A DNA stretch of 64,000 nucleotides. Origin: Holothuria scabra. Taxonomy: Eukaryota; Echinodermata; Holothuroidea; Aspidochirotida; Holothuriidae. Both the position numbers and the translations under genes were made by a program. Positions 23,622 through 33,829 of this stretch are shown here, piece by piece. The DNA is taken from NCBI GenBank assembly GCA_037179385.1, contig CM074179.1, forward strand, positions 1,736,001 to 1,800,000. Direction: 5' to 3'. The notes beneath the pieces are model-generated. The model worked only from the letters and a program-made list of their open reading frames with translations, ran no database searches and was not told the DNA's origin. The first letter of the stretch is position 1. The number at the start of each line of letters is the position of its first letter.

Positions 23622-25251
23622 ACAAGATTTTACCCAATGGTGTGTGGTGAACTACCAGACTGGTCTGAATAGCTGCTGAGGGCAAGCCTACGCCCATAAC
23701 ATCATACCAGTAATCCATACCAATTATTATATCGATTGGTGTCGATTTATTTGAGGTGGGTGGATTGTTGATAGGCTTGAAAGCCTGGATTTTCTTCCAA
23801 GTCCCTTTATCAAAATGAATAGCTTCAAGCCCTATTGGAGGAGCCATGTTAGGGATTGTATAGGCTTCAACATCTATCTTGAAATTCCTTGGCCCATTTA
23901 GTTCTAGTTCCACCATTCCTGCATTTATTCTTTCAACCTGTGTAGTGTTGAATCTAGAGGTTTCCAATGTTACCTGTTTCTTAGATTTCAATTTCAACCT
24001 TTTAGCAGCCTCAGCACTTATACAGGTAACCTTTGCACCAGTGTCTAGAAAAACATGCATTTGTTGCTTTTCCTTGGTAACTGGATTTGTAATTTCACAA
24101 GGAAAAGTTGCCATAACTATTCCCTTATTTTCCTTGCTATTAGTTAGGAAACCATCAATTTGCACCGTTTCATTTTCATTTGATTCTTCTTCCTCTTCTG
24201 TTTGGACACTTAGATGCATTTGCTGCTTTGCCACCCTTTTAAGGCATAGTGCTGAGTCGTGACTCTCATCTTTGCAATGAAAACATGTTTTTTTCCTTTT
24301 GCAATCTTTGTATAAATGACCCTTATTCAAACATTTGAAGCAACGCCCTTCTTTCTTTATCATTTCTCGTCGCTTCTGTACATCAGTTACCCTTTGACAT
24401 TCATCGCTCCAGTGGTTTCCTTTGCCACAAAATAAACAACCTCTCTTATTAACCTGAGTTGCATTTTGAGCAAAATTAGCAGTAGGTACTTTAGATTGTA
24501 CTTGTTGGTTAGAACCACTGACTTCTTCTTTAGATTCCTTTTTCTTACCAGCGTTTCCACCAGTAATATTCAACAACTGGAAATTCTTTAAAAAATCCAG
24601 TAACTCTTGCATTTTTAACTCTTCTTTGTGTTTTCCTTGAAGTAATCTCATCTTATTGATTTCACTGTTCAAAGACTTTGGCAATTTGTCAGACATTTCT
24701 GTGACATATGCATTCAAAGCTTCATCAGGTACACCTTGCTTTTTTAAAGCAACAGTGAGGGCATTCATCTCATCTGTAAATTTTTCCAGGTTATTCATAT
24801 TTTCTTTGACTGGACGAAGGGAGTGTAGACTTTCCCACAATGCCCTTTTCTGGTGCATTTTGTCACCATACTGCTCCTTTAAAATTTTAACTGCCTCTGC
24901 ATATTTGTTCCCCTCTAAACCCAATCCTTTAATCTTATCATAGGCAGGTCCCTTCAAAACTTGGTGAAGGTAGTCAAGCTTCTGCTTATCACTTAGCTGA
25001 GTCTGACTGTCAACATTTATTTCAAAGGATTGCCAAAAATTTGGCCATTTTAGAATCTCGCCCTCAAACTTGGGTAACTGAAGTTTGGGAAGCTTGACAA
25101 GGGTTGGTGATCCAGAGGCTTGGTTGAGGCCTGCTAGCCCAGGTGGTGGTTGTGAAGCAGGATTTCGTATGGCATTCAATAGTACCTGCTGTTCATGATC
25201 CCTCTGATTCTTAATTTCCTGCAATAAGTGTATTGTCTGTGCCTGATTTTG
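23578..25251 (-). pseudogene. BEL gag (capsid, zinc knuckles) and protease
   Basis: Counting from the TTG at 25,224: a capsid-type region (LPKLQLPKFEGEILKWPNFW onward, DUF1759-like) occupies residues 45-220. Three CCHC knuckles follow: CLFCGKGNHWSDEC (263), CFKCLNKGHLYKDC (295) and CFHCKDESHDSALC (314). An acidic linker (EEEEES) and a retropepsin with FLDTGAKVTC (DTG at 394-396) and IIIGMDYWYD come next. The frame is continuous with the PHD-containing segment upstream except for one TAG at 25,254-25,252. It would form the particle core and process the polyprotein. Confidence 0.85.
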
Positions 25252-25848
25252 CTATTGGGCTTGTTGTTGGGCCTGAATTAACAAATGCATTTGATCTTGG
25301 GACCGTTGTTGGGCCTGAAATAATTGCTGCATTTGTTGTTGTGACTGGAATAGAAAATGCAGTAAGTGACCCGTAAAATCTCCTTGGACCCCCGCTGCCC
25401 CTTGATCAGGGGATACCCTTGACGTAGTGTCCGACTGAAACTTTGGTGGGGTCATACTATCTTGGAATTGAAACTGATCATCAGGGCTTGAAAATTCAGT
25501 CTTTGTGGTGACACCAGTAATATCTTGTAGAATCTTTATGTTACACCCATACTGCTTTAACTGACTGACATCGAATGTTCCACTATGAACCAGTTGGGCT
25601 AGTAAATTATCACCACCACAGTCCCTACATTTCCATGGAAATTGCCCCAAATTAGCGAGAGCATCATACAGCCCCTCTGTTAATAAATCTGGTTCTGGGT
25701 CGTTAATACAGTCACAGCACAACCAGTGCTCACACTCATCACATTGAATGCCATCGTCTGTACTTCTATTGCATTTGATACACGGCTGGATTTTCGTTAC
25801 CTTAATCTGCCGTCTGTACTCTGTAGTAATACTAGGCTTTATTTCAGC
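25252..25848 (-). pseudogene. BEL gag N-terminus with PHD finger and Gln-rich tract
   Basis: The frame is open from 25,848 and reads CIKCNRSTDDGIQCDECEHW, then LCCDC and, about 30 residues on, WKCRDC. The spacing is C-x2-C, C-x2-C, H-x2-C, C-x2-C, a Cys4-His-Cys3 PHD finger. A Gln-rich segment (QSQQQMQQLF, QAQQRSQDQM, QAQQQAQ) precedes a TAG, after which the same frame continues QNQAQ. The only upstream in-frame ATG (25,857-25,855) is followed one codon later by another TAG (25,851-25,849). Both stops are TAG. Initiation may use a non-ATG codon, or the stops may be recent mutations or read through. Confidence 0.75.
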
Positions 25849-25960
25849 CTAGTTCATAGGATATCTTAGGCCTGTCTTACATAATCTCACCAGAAGAATT
25901 CGTCTTGACATGTTGTGAAGCTCCTAACCAGGCCAGAGTCTCTATCAACAACAAAACCAG

Positions 25961-25972
25961 GCTCTGCTACCA
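25961..25972 (-). other. BEL primer-binding site
   Basis: TGGTAGCAGAGC begins three bases inside the 5' LTR on the minus strand, as expected for a tRNA primer site. The tRNA would end in GCTCTGCTACCA; I do not assign its isotype. Confidence 0.75.
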
Positions 25973-25975
25973 ATT

Positions 25976-26503
25976 TGTCGTCTGCTCGTAGCGTAGTCTG
26001 CAACGACAAAGCCGCATCGTATCCGCAGCGAATTGTGTTGAGGTCCTCTTCGTAGAATCGTAGTTTGGTAGAAACATCAGAGATTAATTAATGGCTCACA
26101 AGCAGCAGGGAAAGATAGAAGGAGACTTCACAAGATATATACAGTAGGCTAGATTTCGATTTCACAGTGATTATTGCAGGATTCTCTTGATCGGAATTAC
26201 AGACGTTTGATCTCGTTGAATTACACTTCGATTGTAATTGGTTTGACAACACACTGCTCGCAATCCAGTTACACACACAACGTACCTCCAAACAAGTCTC
26301 AACACGCCCAAACATGTCCAAACCGGCCCAAACTCGCATTTCACACCGTACACAACTCAGCTCACCATTCAACTCATCCATTCACCACAACATTCAAAAC
26401 AACGTTCAGGAATTACAACGATTACATGGAAATGATGAATTAATTGGCGATAAATTACAGATCGATATATTACGACCTAAGGAGTTTATGGTTGTCCTCG
26501 ACA
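25976..26503 (-). repeat. BEL 5' LTR
   Basis: 528 bp and nearly identical to 19,532-20,059, with the same TGTCG/CGACA ends. It should carry the promoter. Confidence 0.93.
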
Positions 26504-26508
26504 AATGT
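26504..26508. other. Target-site duplication (AATGT), right copy
   Basis: Matches 19,527-19,531 exactly and marks the outer right end of the BEL element. Confidence 0.9.
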
Positions 26509-26998
26509 CCTTTGTCGGGGCGTCAGAAGGGACATTAGAATGGCTCAACGACATTCTTGGGGGAGAGAAGCTAAAAATTTGTCCCAAATTGGTTGTTTCC
26601 GTAACCTAATTTTGGGGGTGCTCGTTCAATTTTTGATAAATGCTGATCAGCACTATCGTTCTTAACGTAAGTAATAATATTAAATGCTTGGACGTGTGAA
26701 ATTTAGGACTTGTTTTTGTTGAAACGAGCCAAAGTTTCTGCTTTAAATTAGGCACGTTAGTAAAAGTTTTGCCTTCGATCCAAAGGCGGGCGGAAGCAGT
26801 GAGTGTCCTCTTAAAGGTGAAAACAACATTACTAAAATTTTCAGGATCCGTTGTCAATTTATATGCCTCAATAAAGTCTTCAAATGCAAGAAAATGAGCA
26901 AGAGACACTCATCATCAATCTCCATTGCCAGAGAATCTTGCTGGCAAGAAATCGGTTTGCCTTAAGGACGGACCCGATAGGGCAGGGGTTTCGTTTTC
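26509..26998 (-). pseudogene. Decayed gag, N-terminal part (split by the BEL insertion)
   Basis: The minus strand reads LPARFSGNGD, then after in-frame stops and a shift FLAFEDFIEAYKL, NVVFTFKRTL, ARLWIEGKTFTNVPNLKQK. This is the usual order of a gypsy-like gag capsid (a short landing motif, helices, then W and LKQ). Frames degrade further towards the BEL site. With 19,004-19,526 it forms one gag interrupted by the BEL element. Confidence 0.6.
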
Positions 26999-27960
26999 CG
27001 TGGGATATTCATTATAACTCAAATTAAACTTGCAATAGGGTATAAGATAGTAAAGGTATTAACATTCCACAACGAAAACAACATATCCGACAAAAAATAA
27101 AGAACAAAGTGTGTCCGAACAGGGAGTTGCAACAGAAATAAAGTTCAAAACGGGCTTCTTTCCTTTGTCATCTGTACGGTCAGCCGAAGTCATCAGTATG
27201 CATCAAAACGTCCCGGTATGGTTTCGGGTGGGGTGACAGATTGGTTGGTTGTTGTTGTCCGGAACCATTACAGTGGGACCATGAACAGAAATAGGATGAG
27301 GACTTCAAGTTCTTGTTGAGGTAGGTGTAGCCACTTCTTACAGTCTTTAAGATGCATGTTAAACCGGCGTCTAGGAATTGTCATCCTGATCCAAGGGTAA
27401 TGTGACATCCAGAGGGAAAACGGCAACGTATGATGTCAATGTGGGTTAAGGAATTGTTGAACAGGTCATAACAATGCGGTATTTTTTCTTATAAGTTCTT
27501 CCACCTCATTGTCATTAATATTACATAATACTTTGTTCGTTTTTGATGTTGACAGTTCACAAACAGTCAGTGAAGATATTTTCCTTTGGTAAAGTGAACC
27601 AAAGGCGCACAAAAGATCATTGTGAATTCGCAGAAGGTGCATTCCGATTTTCATCTCCGGCAAGTTACTCCGTGAGAAAACGAGGAAATTAAGACGATAT
27701 AGCTAGAGTCAGTACATGTCGATGAAACTGATGTTTCGGCCATGGTTTATTTTTGACAAGGTTAAATAACAAAGATCACGTTGGTCTAAATGACTTGTGA
27801 ATATAGAGCAGACTGGTTCATGTCGACGGTATTGTTTCCTTCGGCAAGTGAATGAGGTTAAATATTAATGACATATCGTAGTTACCTGAATTAAGTTCAA
27901 ACTGAAGGTAATTCGGCCATAGTTCCTTTTTGGCGCAGTAAGGTGATAAAGACCACGACT
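26999..27960 (-). other. Probable leader of the older LTR element
   Basis: About 1 kb between the decayed gag and a primer-site-like sequence. It holds only a 65-codon minus-strand frame (27,663-27,466) of unknown nature; no other motif is recognisable. Confidence 0.35.
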
Positions 27961-27973
27961 ACGTTGGGCGCCA
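27961..27973 (-). other. tRNA-Lys-type primer-binding site
   Basis: The minus strand reads TGGCGCCCAACGT, the 13-nt core of the tRNA-Lys(CUU) primer site used by many gypsy-like elements. It directly follows ...ACGTTACA, a typical LTR end. Confidence 0.65.
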
Positions 27974-28400
27974 TGTAACGTGGGTTCTAGGCCGACATTA
28001 GAGTTAACGCAAAAAGAAGACCCCAGACAGAAAAATATTATAAGTTGAGATCAAAGGTTTATTGTATACAAGCAGCTTCAGAGTAAGGGTCTCTGAACTG
28101 CACAAAGTCTGGATTACGAATCATACATGAAAAGATCAAGTGCATACTTTATAGAAGTAAAGAGGTGAAAGGGGGCAAGGAACTCTAAATGAGTCACTTA
28201 CTTAGCTGGAAATACAGAACAAAGGAGAATCACATCAGGAGGGCTATTGCTAACTGACTTGACAGAGGACGGGATATCTCTGTGGTTGAGCACGAGGATT
28301 TGCTAGAATTAAAACAATGAGAGAAGATGATCGGGGAGGTTAACAAACTTGGAATCAGGACAGGAAGTATTTATCTTCAAAGACAAAGAGTAGGGAGAGC
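27974..28400 (-). repeat. LTR remnant next to the Lys primer site (outer end uncertain)
   Basis: It ends ACGTTACA at 27,974. Moving upstream on the minus strand there is CAATAAACC (about 28,055, a poly(A) signal) and TATAAAG (about 28,152), spaced as in an LTR promoter/R region. The outer end could not be fixed and no second LTR was found in the window. Confidence 0.4.
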
Positions 28401-28920
28401 TTGTAAACACGATATCTCAAGGTAGGAGTGACTAACACTTTTCATATTTGGTATATAGGTTCATGATGTTGAGAAGAAGACGCCTATTGGTTTTGGTTGA
28501 GGACAAAGGTCATTTAAGGTCACCTGCTGTAAAATTGCGGAAACGTCTAAAATAGCTTGTGAACATGATATCTCAAGATGGAAGGAACCGATTCTTTGCA
28601 GATTTGATATAAATTTGTGATGTTGAGAGGAAGAAGTCTGTTGTTTTGGTAGAGGTTAAAGGTCATTTGAAGTGACCAGATGTTAAACTACTAAAACCTC
28701 TCAAATGGCTGGTTAACTCCATGTGTGCCTTTTTTGGTACAGACCAGAGTTCACGTTATGTAATCAAACGTCGTGAGAAAATTGAAGAACCCTTTTGATT
28801 TTTGTTAAGGTAAAAGGTCATCTTGGGTCACTGGGAGTCAGTGCTTATAAAGATTTCTAGGTTGTCAACATGATACAAGTGTCTTTTGATCTTTGTTAAA
28901 TGAACCCCTGACAATCTGTG
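28398..28920 (+). repeat. ~155-bp degenerate tandem repeat
   Basis: Three to four units, each containing GATATCTCAAGRTGGAAG-like and AAAGGTCATTTRARGTSACC-like phrases (units near 28,400, 28,555 and 28,708, plus a partial). The same family appears in the opposite orientation at 44,270-44,705. Confidence 0.7.
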
Positions 28921-30770
28921 CCTAAATTGCTAAGACAAATCTATCAAGCACTGTCAATTTGAAACAAAAAGGGGTATTTCAGTGGCAAGGAATCACTAAG
29001 CCTTTTGACTTTCTGGTTATATATTGGAGAAGGGGGGGGGGGGGATTTGCAATATGAAGGATGGGAGGGGACAATTTCAATTTCCTAATATCAATGAGGT
29101 GAGTTGCAGGCATTTAGATTGGGTCAAGCATCGTTCATGTTACCTGTGCAATATTCTCCTACGCCAATACTGACAGCTGTGCCAGAGCTTTATTTAAGTG
29201 GTGGGAGGCAATAGGTTTCCTCCGACCCCGAGTTTTGCTTCCTCCGACCCCGAGTTTGCGTTGAGCTACCAAAATTACAATTGAGAAATTACAGTACTTT
29301 TGCATGGTTTACCTTATTACCTCTATATTTGTAAATAAAAGCAAAGGTGTAATAGAGTTGTTTCATGACATTTGCAGGAACAGAAAGTAAAAACAAGCAT
29401 CTGAAAAATTGTAATTTATTGAGCAGAATGTGCCCATGACAGTAGCCTGGGGGAGCAACCCCTGTGTAGCGAACAATAAATCAACTTAAATCCAGAATTG
29501 CAGCAGTGACGTTTGACGGCTTGACCACTCGAAAGAAAACAGGTGGCGAATCGCAATTATTTCTGCCCATGTATTAGACTCTCGGTCTCACGTAAATGAT
29601 GTAACAACAAAACAGCAGTATGTACTTTACATTCACGAACAAGCAAAGATCTTCGCAGATGACATTGATGAACGCAATAACTAATAATTGATCTGCAGTT
29701 ATTTAACATACGTGATGAAGATTTACTAATTTGAGCCTGTCAATGTTGACTCGCGTAGCAGAGAACGAATACGGGAAGTGGGCGAGTGAATGAGCGAGTA
29801 AAGTGATGAGACGGGATGAGATGAGGTTCAATCTGCAATTATAAAGGTACAGATATAGACTAATAACTATAACAAGCTTATTTACTCAGTCAGCAAATAA
29901 CAGTGCCTACTGCAACGAAAACTACAAAACACAACTATACAATTTTACGTCCTCTAGTAACTTAGTAAGTAAAGAACATATGACTTGGAATCAGGGACGA
30001 ATTACGCAGTCCATAAGTATAATTAATATACCCTTTACAGGGTGTGGGAACCGCCCTTCCGAAAATCGGTACGCAACCTTTTACGATTAATTTATCACAG
30101 GGTAAAGACATTGAAAAGTTAACAAAGGTCAACTTACGACATTGGGCCTTCTGCGCAATCCAGTAACGAAATTATGACGAATATCTCGATTTAACGAAAC
30201 GAAATACAGTTTTAAACGGAGATCACTCCTAACAATGTACTGTGTCGGTGACGGTGTCGTGGCGAATCATGGCACAGCCTGGTTGTCTTACCAGTTCACC
30301 CACTCATGACAATTGGGAATAGACAACAGTACTGATGAATATATTAATTCCTAGTAACGTACATGTGTTATACGTCAAGGGCGAACGCCCTCAATTTTTA
30401 AACTTAAGTCCGTTTCCGTCCGTAACACCCTGGTTTCGTACTAAAAAGTAAAGGATCGCATTATCTCTGAAGACACTATTCACTGAAATCATATGACACT
30501 AGTAACTAGTTGACTTGTAGTAGATATATTGCCATTGTTCAGAAGATGCACTGACTCAGCTGGAACGGTACTTGTATCTGAATTTTGTACTCTTAACCGT
30601 CTGCATTCTTTCTTTGATGTTCTTGTTCCTTTTGCTGTAACTGGCTTTCTTTGTTTTGGTAAATACCGTAGTAGAGACAACAGGCTGGGTATGAATTAGA
30701 CACAAAAATATTTTTGGTAGGATAAATTAAGTTAGATTGGTAACTTTCTGAAAAAGGATTAAATACCTTT
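28921..30770. other. No recognisable gene
   Basis: Contains a G run (29,029-29,044), a 24-bp direct duplication of TTCCTCCGACCCCGAGTTT at 29,217-29,262, and a small hairpin (AGGGCGAACGCCCT near 30,379). CCGTAACACCCTGG at 30,420 and CAATAAATC at 29,475 could be LTR debris, but no pair was found. Confidence 0.45.
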
Positions 30771-31430
30771 TTGTGGTTTTCGAAGCTTCACAAAGTTATA
30801 AAAAATAGGTTAAATATGCAAATCGATATTCGAAGCTTGTCCAAGATTTCAAATAATTGGTTCAACGTGTGTATGTCAATTTTCAAAGCTTCTCCAACTT
30901 TACAAATGATGAGCTCAATATACAGATCAAGTTTCAACAAATTTTCAAATATATAGTCCAATATACAAGTTAAATTCCTAGCTTTCTCAAGTCTTAAAAT
31001 TATTGGTTAATTCGGTTTAATATTCAAGGCAATATTCCAAAGCTTCTCCAAGTTTTCAAATAATCATTAGTTCAATATCTATATCAAATATCCAAGTCTT
31101 CAAATAACTGGCTCAATATGGAAGTCAAATGTCCAAGCTTCTCCAAGTTTTCAAGTTATCAGTTCAATATGTAAATCAAATTTCCAAGCTTCTCCAAGTT
31201 TTCAAATTATCAGTTTAATATGTAGATCGAATTTCCAACTTTCAAGCTTCAAATGATCAGTCAAATCTTTTCCAAGTTTTCAAATCAGTGCCTCAATATG
31301 CAAGTCAAATTACAAAGCTCTTCTAAGTTTTCAAATGATTAGTTCAACATGCAAGTCAAATATCCAAGCTTCTCTAAGTTTTCAAAGAATCAGTTCAATA
31401 TATAAATCAAATTTCCAAGTTTCCAAAAAT
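30771..31430 (+). repeat. 51-bp minisatellite
   Basis: About 13 units of CCAAGCTTCTCCAAGTTTTC + AAATNATCAGTTCAATATG + NAAATCAAATTT. Clean adjacent units in 31,130-31,250 fix the period at 51 bp. The period is a multiple of three, so one plus-strand frame stays open over several units (17-residue period), but the outer units are eroded. Confidence 0.85.
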
Positions 31431-31850
31431 TTGTTTGCAATTTTAATACGCATGTACTCATACATACAGGGACAAACAAAGATTGCACCAAACCAACAAT
31501 ACATGTTTAAAAATAAAGTTCATTGTGTAAGATATTGTTCATCTATCATTCTCTGCCTTATTATGTCATATATTTCTCATACCCTGCACACTGGTCCATT
31601 TTGCTTTCTTCCAACATTTTTTTGTGGCAGCTTCTATTGCAACAAACTTCATGTCTGGACTTGTGAATGCTAAGCCACAAACACTGCCAGAAGTACAGGA
31701 GTCTTGGAAAGGCATGGGTATGCCCTGGCCCCCTTTCACTTTTCCTACTCGGCCCACAATACTGTTCATGAAAAATGATAAGATACCCGCTGCACAATGC
31801 AAGTTATGCAGACATACTTCACAATTATCATTCAGAACAGTGTTCACACT
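31431..31850. other. Weakly protein-like segment, not assigned
   Basis: Overlapping open frames of about 80-95 codons occur on both strands at 31,560-31,875. A minus-strand stretch (SGSVCGLAFTSPDMKFVAIE) looks vaguely like a beta-propeller repeat, but no splice sites or other repeats support a gene. Confidence 0.25.
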
Positions 31851-31853
31851 AAA
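31851..31853. other. Academ-like element: target duplication (AAA), left
   Basis: AAA before the left terminal repeat; AAA also follows the right end at 41,951-41,953. A 3-bp A duplication is weak evidence alone but is the expected size for Academ-type elements as I recall. Confidence 0.5.
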
Positions 31854-31870
31854 TAGACCGTGGGCCGAAG
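31854..31870 (+). repeat. Academ-like terminal inverted repeat, left
   Basis: TAGACCGTGGGCCGAAG; matches the inverted right end except G for A at position 7. Confidence 0.75.
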
Positions 31871-33829
31871 CATGAAAAGTGCTTTAAAAATTGACTTCCG
31901 TTGCAAAGTTATGGAGTCTACATGAAACCCACATTATTTTGATGGCGGTATGCATTGTTATCCAAAAGTTATTGTTCCCAGTGGTCAAAGTTGCACATTG
32001 GTGATAAATAAGACAAAATGGCGGCCCATTTCCCATATATACCCTGTACAAAATAAAATTATATCACAAATGCCCTGAAATTGATCTGAAGGCACTACTT
32101 GCTAGCTCCTGAATGGCAAAACAGCTAATTAGTAATGTAAGTACCACCTATCTAAAATTCCAGTCTTCCCAAGGTCACAAATTGCCCAAAAACAGAAATA
32201 GAGGGCGCTGTTTATTACAGCACAACACTGTTATACAGAGCAGCTATGCAGTAAATTTGATGCGCTGTCTGTGCCGTTTATCAAAATTGCAAAGCGGACC
32301 AGTCATATCTTCTGTTCTTGTGGCAAACGTCAATATCCCCTACCCCTGCCCCACACCCCCACTTATAATTTGCATTTTTTAATATTGTCTATTCAGATTA
32401 TCTTTTCCTTGATGGGGTGCAGAGCATTTGCTTAGAGGGGAAAAGTCATTTTTAGCGACATTTATAGCAGTCCACCACATGGGTGAGCCAGGGGCGTAGC
32501 TAGGATGAAATTTTGGGGGGCCTAGGTATCAAATGGAGGGTCACAGCATCGCCTGCCGCCCTTAATTCTTACACATTTTATTAGGACACGCACAATTTGG
32601 GGGAGGCTGGCAAACATATGGAGGGCCAGGCCCCCCGTAGCTATGCGCCTGGGGTTGTGCAGAGACTACAAACGTTGGGAGAGGGGTCACAGTATAAAAC
32701 ATGGGGATTTTTTACCATTCCCCCACCACACTCATTCTACATGCCCACCACTAATATGGTTTGCACAAAATCTCTTTATATGAAACAAATTTCACCCCAA
32801 AGTGGCAATTACCCACCAACCGGACACTTTGAATGGAATAGTGTGTGGAGCGAAAGAGTGGGGCGGTAAATGGGAATGGATACAGATCTTCATGAAGTGC
32901 ATACATGCAAAGGGCCAATCCGATGTAAAACATAACACCATCTTCAATAAAGGTGAGAATGATAATTTCATTCTTCTGCAGTTCACTATTATATTGCCAA
33001 AGATTTTTTTAAAATGCCTTTTTACAATGGGTTTTCAATAAAAGAATGCAGCCATAAAACATCTCTTCAAAGTGTTAAATCAATGACATAAACACCACGA
33101 TTAACTTCATAGTGCTATTATTGTGCTACCTATAAAGACAACTGACTTACGCCATTCAAAAGATTATCTGTGTATGAAAACAACCACCGACGGTGACTAT
33201 TGGGAATCCGAAGGCATTATTTTCTTAACTTTAATGTTTGAACACAAATTTGTCTAATTCACACCACTATGGACTTGAGATATTAACATTATGTGCTTAC
33301 ATAGCAAGTTTGAAGCTATATCAGTAATATTAAAGAGGAAAGGAAACATGTGCACCACCGACATTACACAAATTCCCTTTAGCCATGCAATAAGACATTG
33401 GTGTTCATTTTACCCTGTTTGCCAAAGTGATGCATCATGACAAAACTGTTTACTAGGTCAAGCATTTATGGGCATATTTTAATAATAAAAAAGAAAGACA
33501 TAGTACCCTGTATAGAGAATGCATTGTGCAAGCACAACCACTTAAAAAAGTTTCACATGAAAGCCTCATTATCTGATACAGACTGATCAAGTTCACAGGT
33601 CTTAAGTAATACCCTGACATGATTTAATTACTTCTTCATCAGTACATATTTACCTAAGCTTCAATACAATTCAAACTGAACTTACTGACACAGTTAAAAA
33701 GCAACTTTTTACATAATTTCATACAGAGATCTTGTAATAAGTTTACATTTTGCAATTTAAAAACATATTAGAATTGACTGATGCAAACATACACTCTCAT
33801 ACAAAATTAAAAATTTACCAGTAACATAC
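31871..33829. other. 3' flank of the Academ-like gene
   Basis: Apart from the nested MITE no feature is visible; open frames are short and on both strands. It presumably holds the 3' UTR and terminator of the minus-strand gene. Confidence 0.4.
32489..32651. mobile_element. Small MITE with CAGGGGCGTAGC ends, nested in the Academ-like element
   Basis: Begins CAGGGGCGTAGCTAGGAT and ends GTAGCTATGCGCCTG, an imperfect inverted repeat of a type widespread in invertebrate genomes. The flanking octamers GGGTGAGC and GGTTGTGC are only partly alike. It is 163 bp and non-coding. Confidence 0.6.

Larger units (their letters stand above)
19532..26503 (-). mobile_element. Complete BEL/Pao LTR retrotransposon
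   Basis: A 6,972-bp element on the minus strand with two 528-bp LTRs (TGTCG...CGACA), a 5-bp target duplication AATGT, a primer site and one long gag-protease-RT-RNase H-integrase region. The domain order is that of BEL/Pao (gag, retropepsin, RT, RNase H, integrase, DUF5641-like tail). The LTRs differ at only two positions that I can see (A/T near 19,588 and 26,032; T/C near 20,032 and 26,476), so the insertion is recent. Yet the reading frame is interrupted by two TAG codons and three single-base frame changes. It inserted into an older gag gene. Confidence 0.93.

Noticed and set aside
30361..30440. Possible LTR end (CCGTAACA) followed by a TGG primer start
   Set aside because: No matching second LTR, no tRNA match that I could support, and no coding region downstream.
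28921..31430. CRISPR-like or tRNA-like structure in the repeats
   Set aside because: Repeat units are contiguous and degenerate without unique spacers, and no tRNA cloverleaf or box A/B pair was found; the sequence is eukaryotic.
31561..31875. A beta-propeller-like stretch on the minus strand
   Set aside because: The resemblance is slight, both strands are open, and no neighbouring repeat or splice sites support it.
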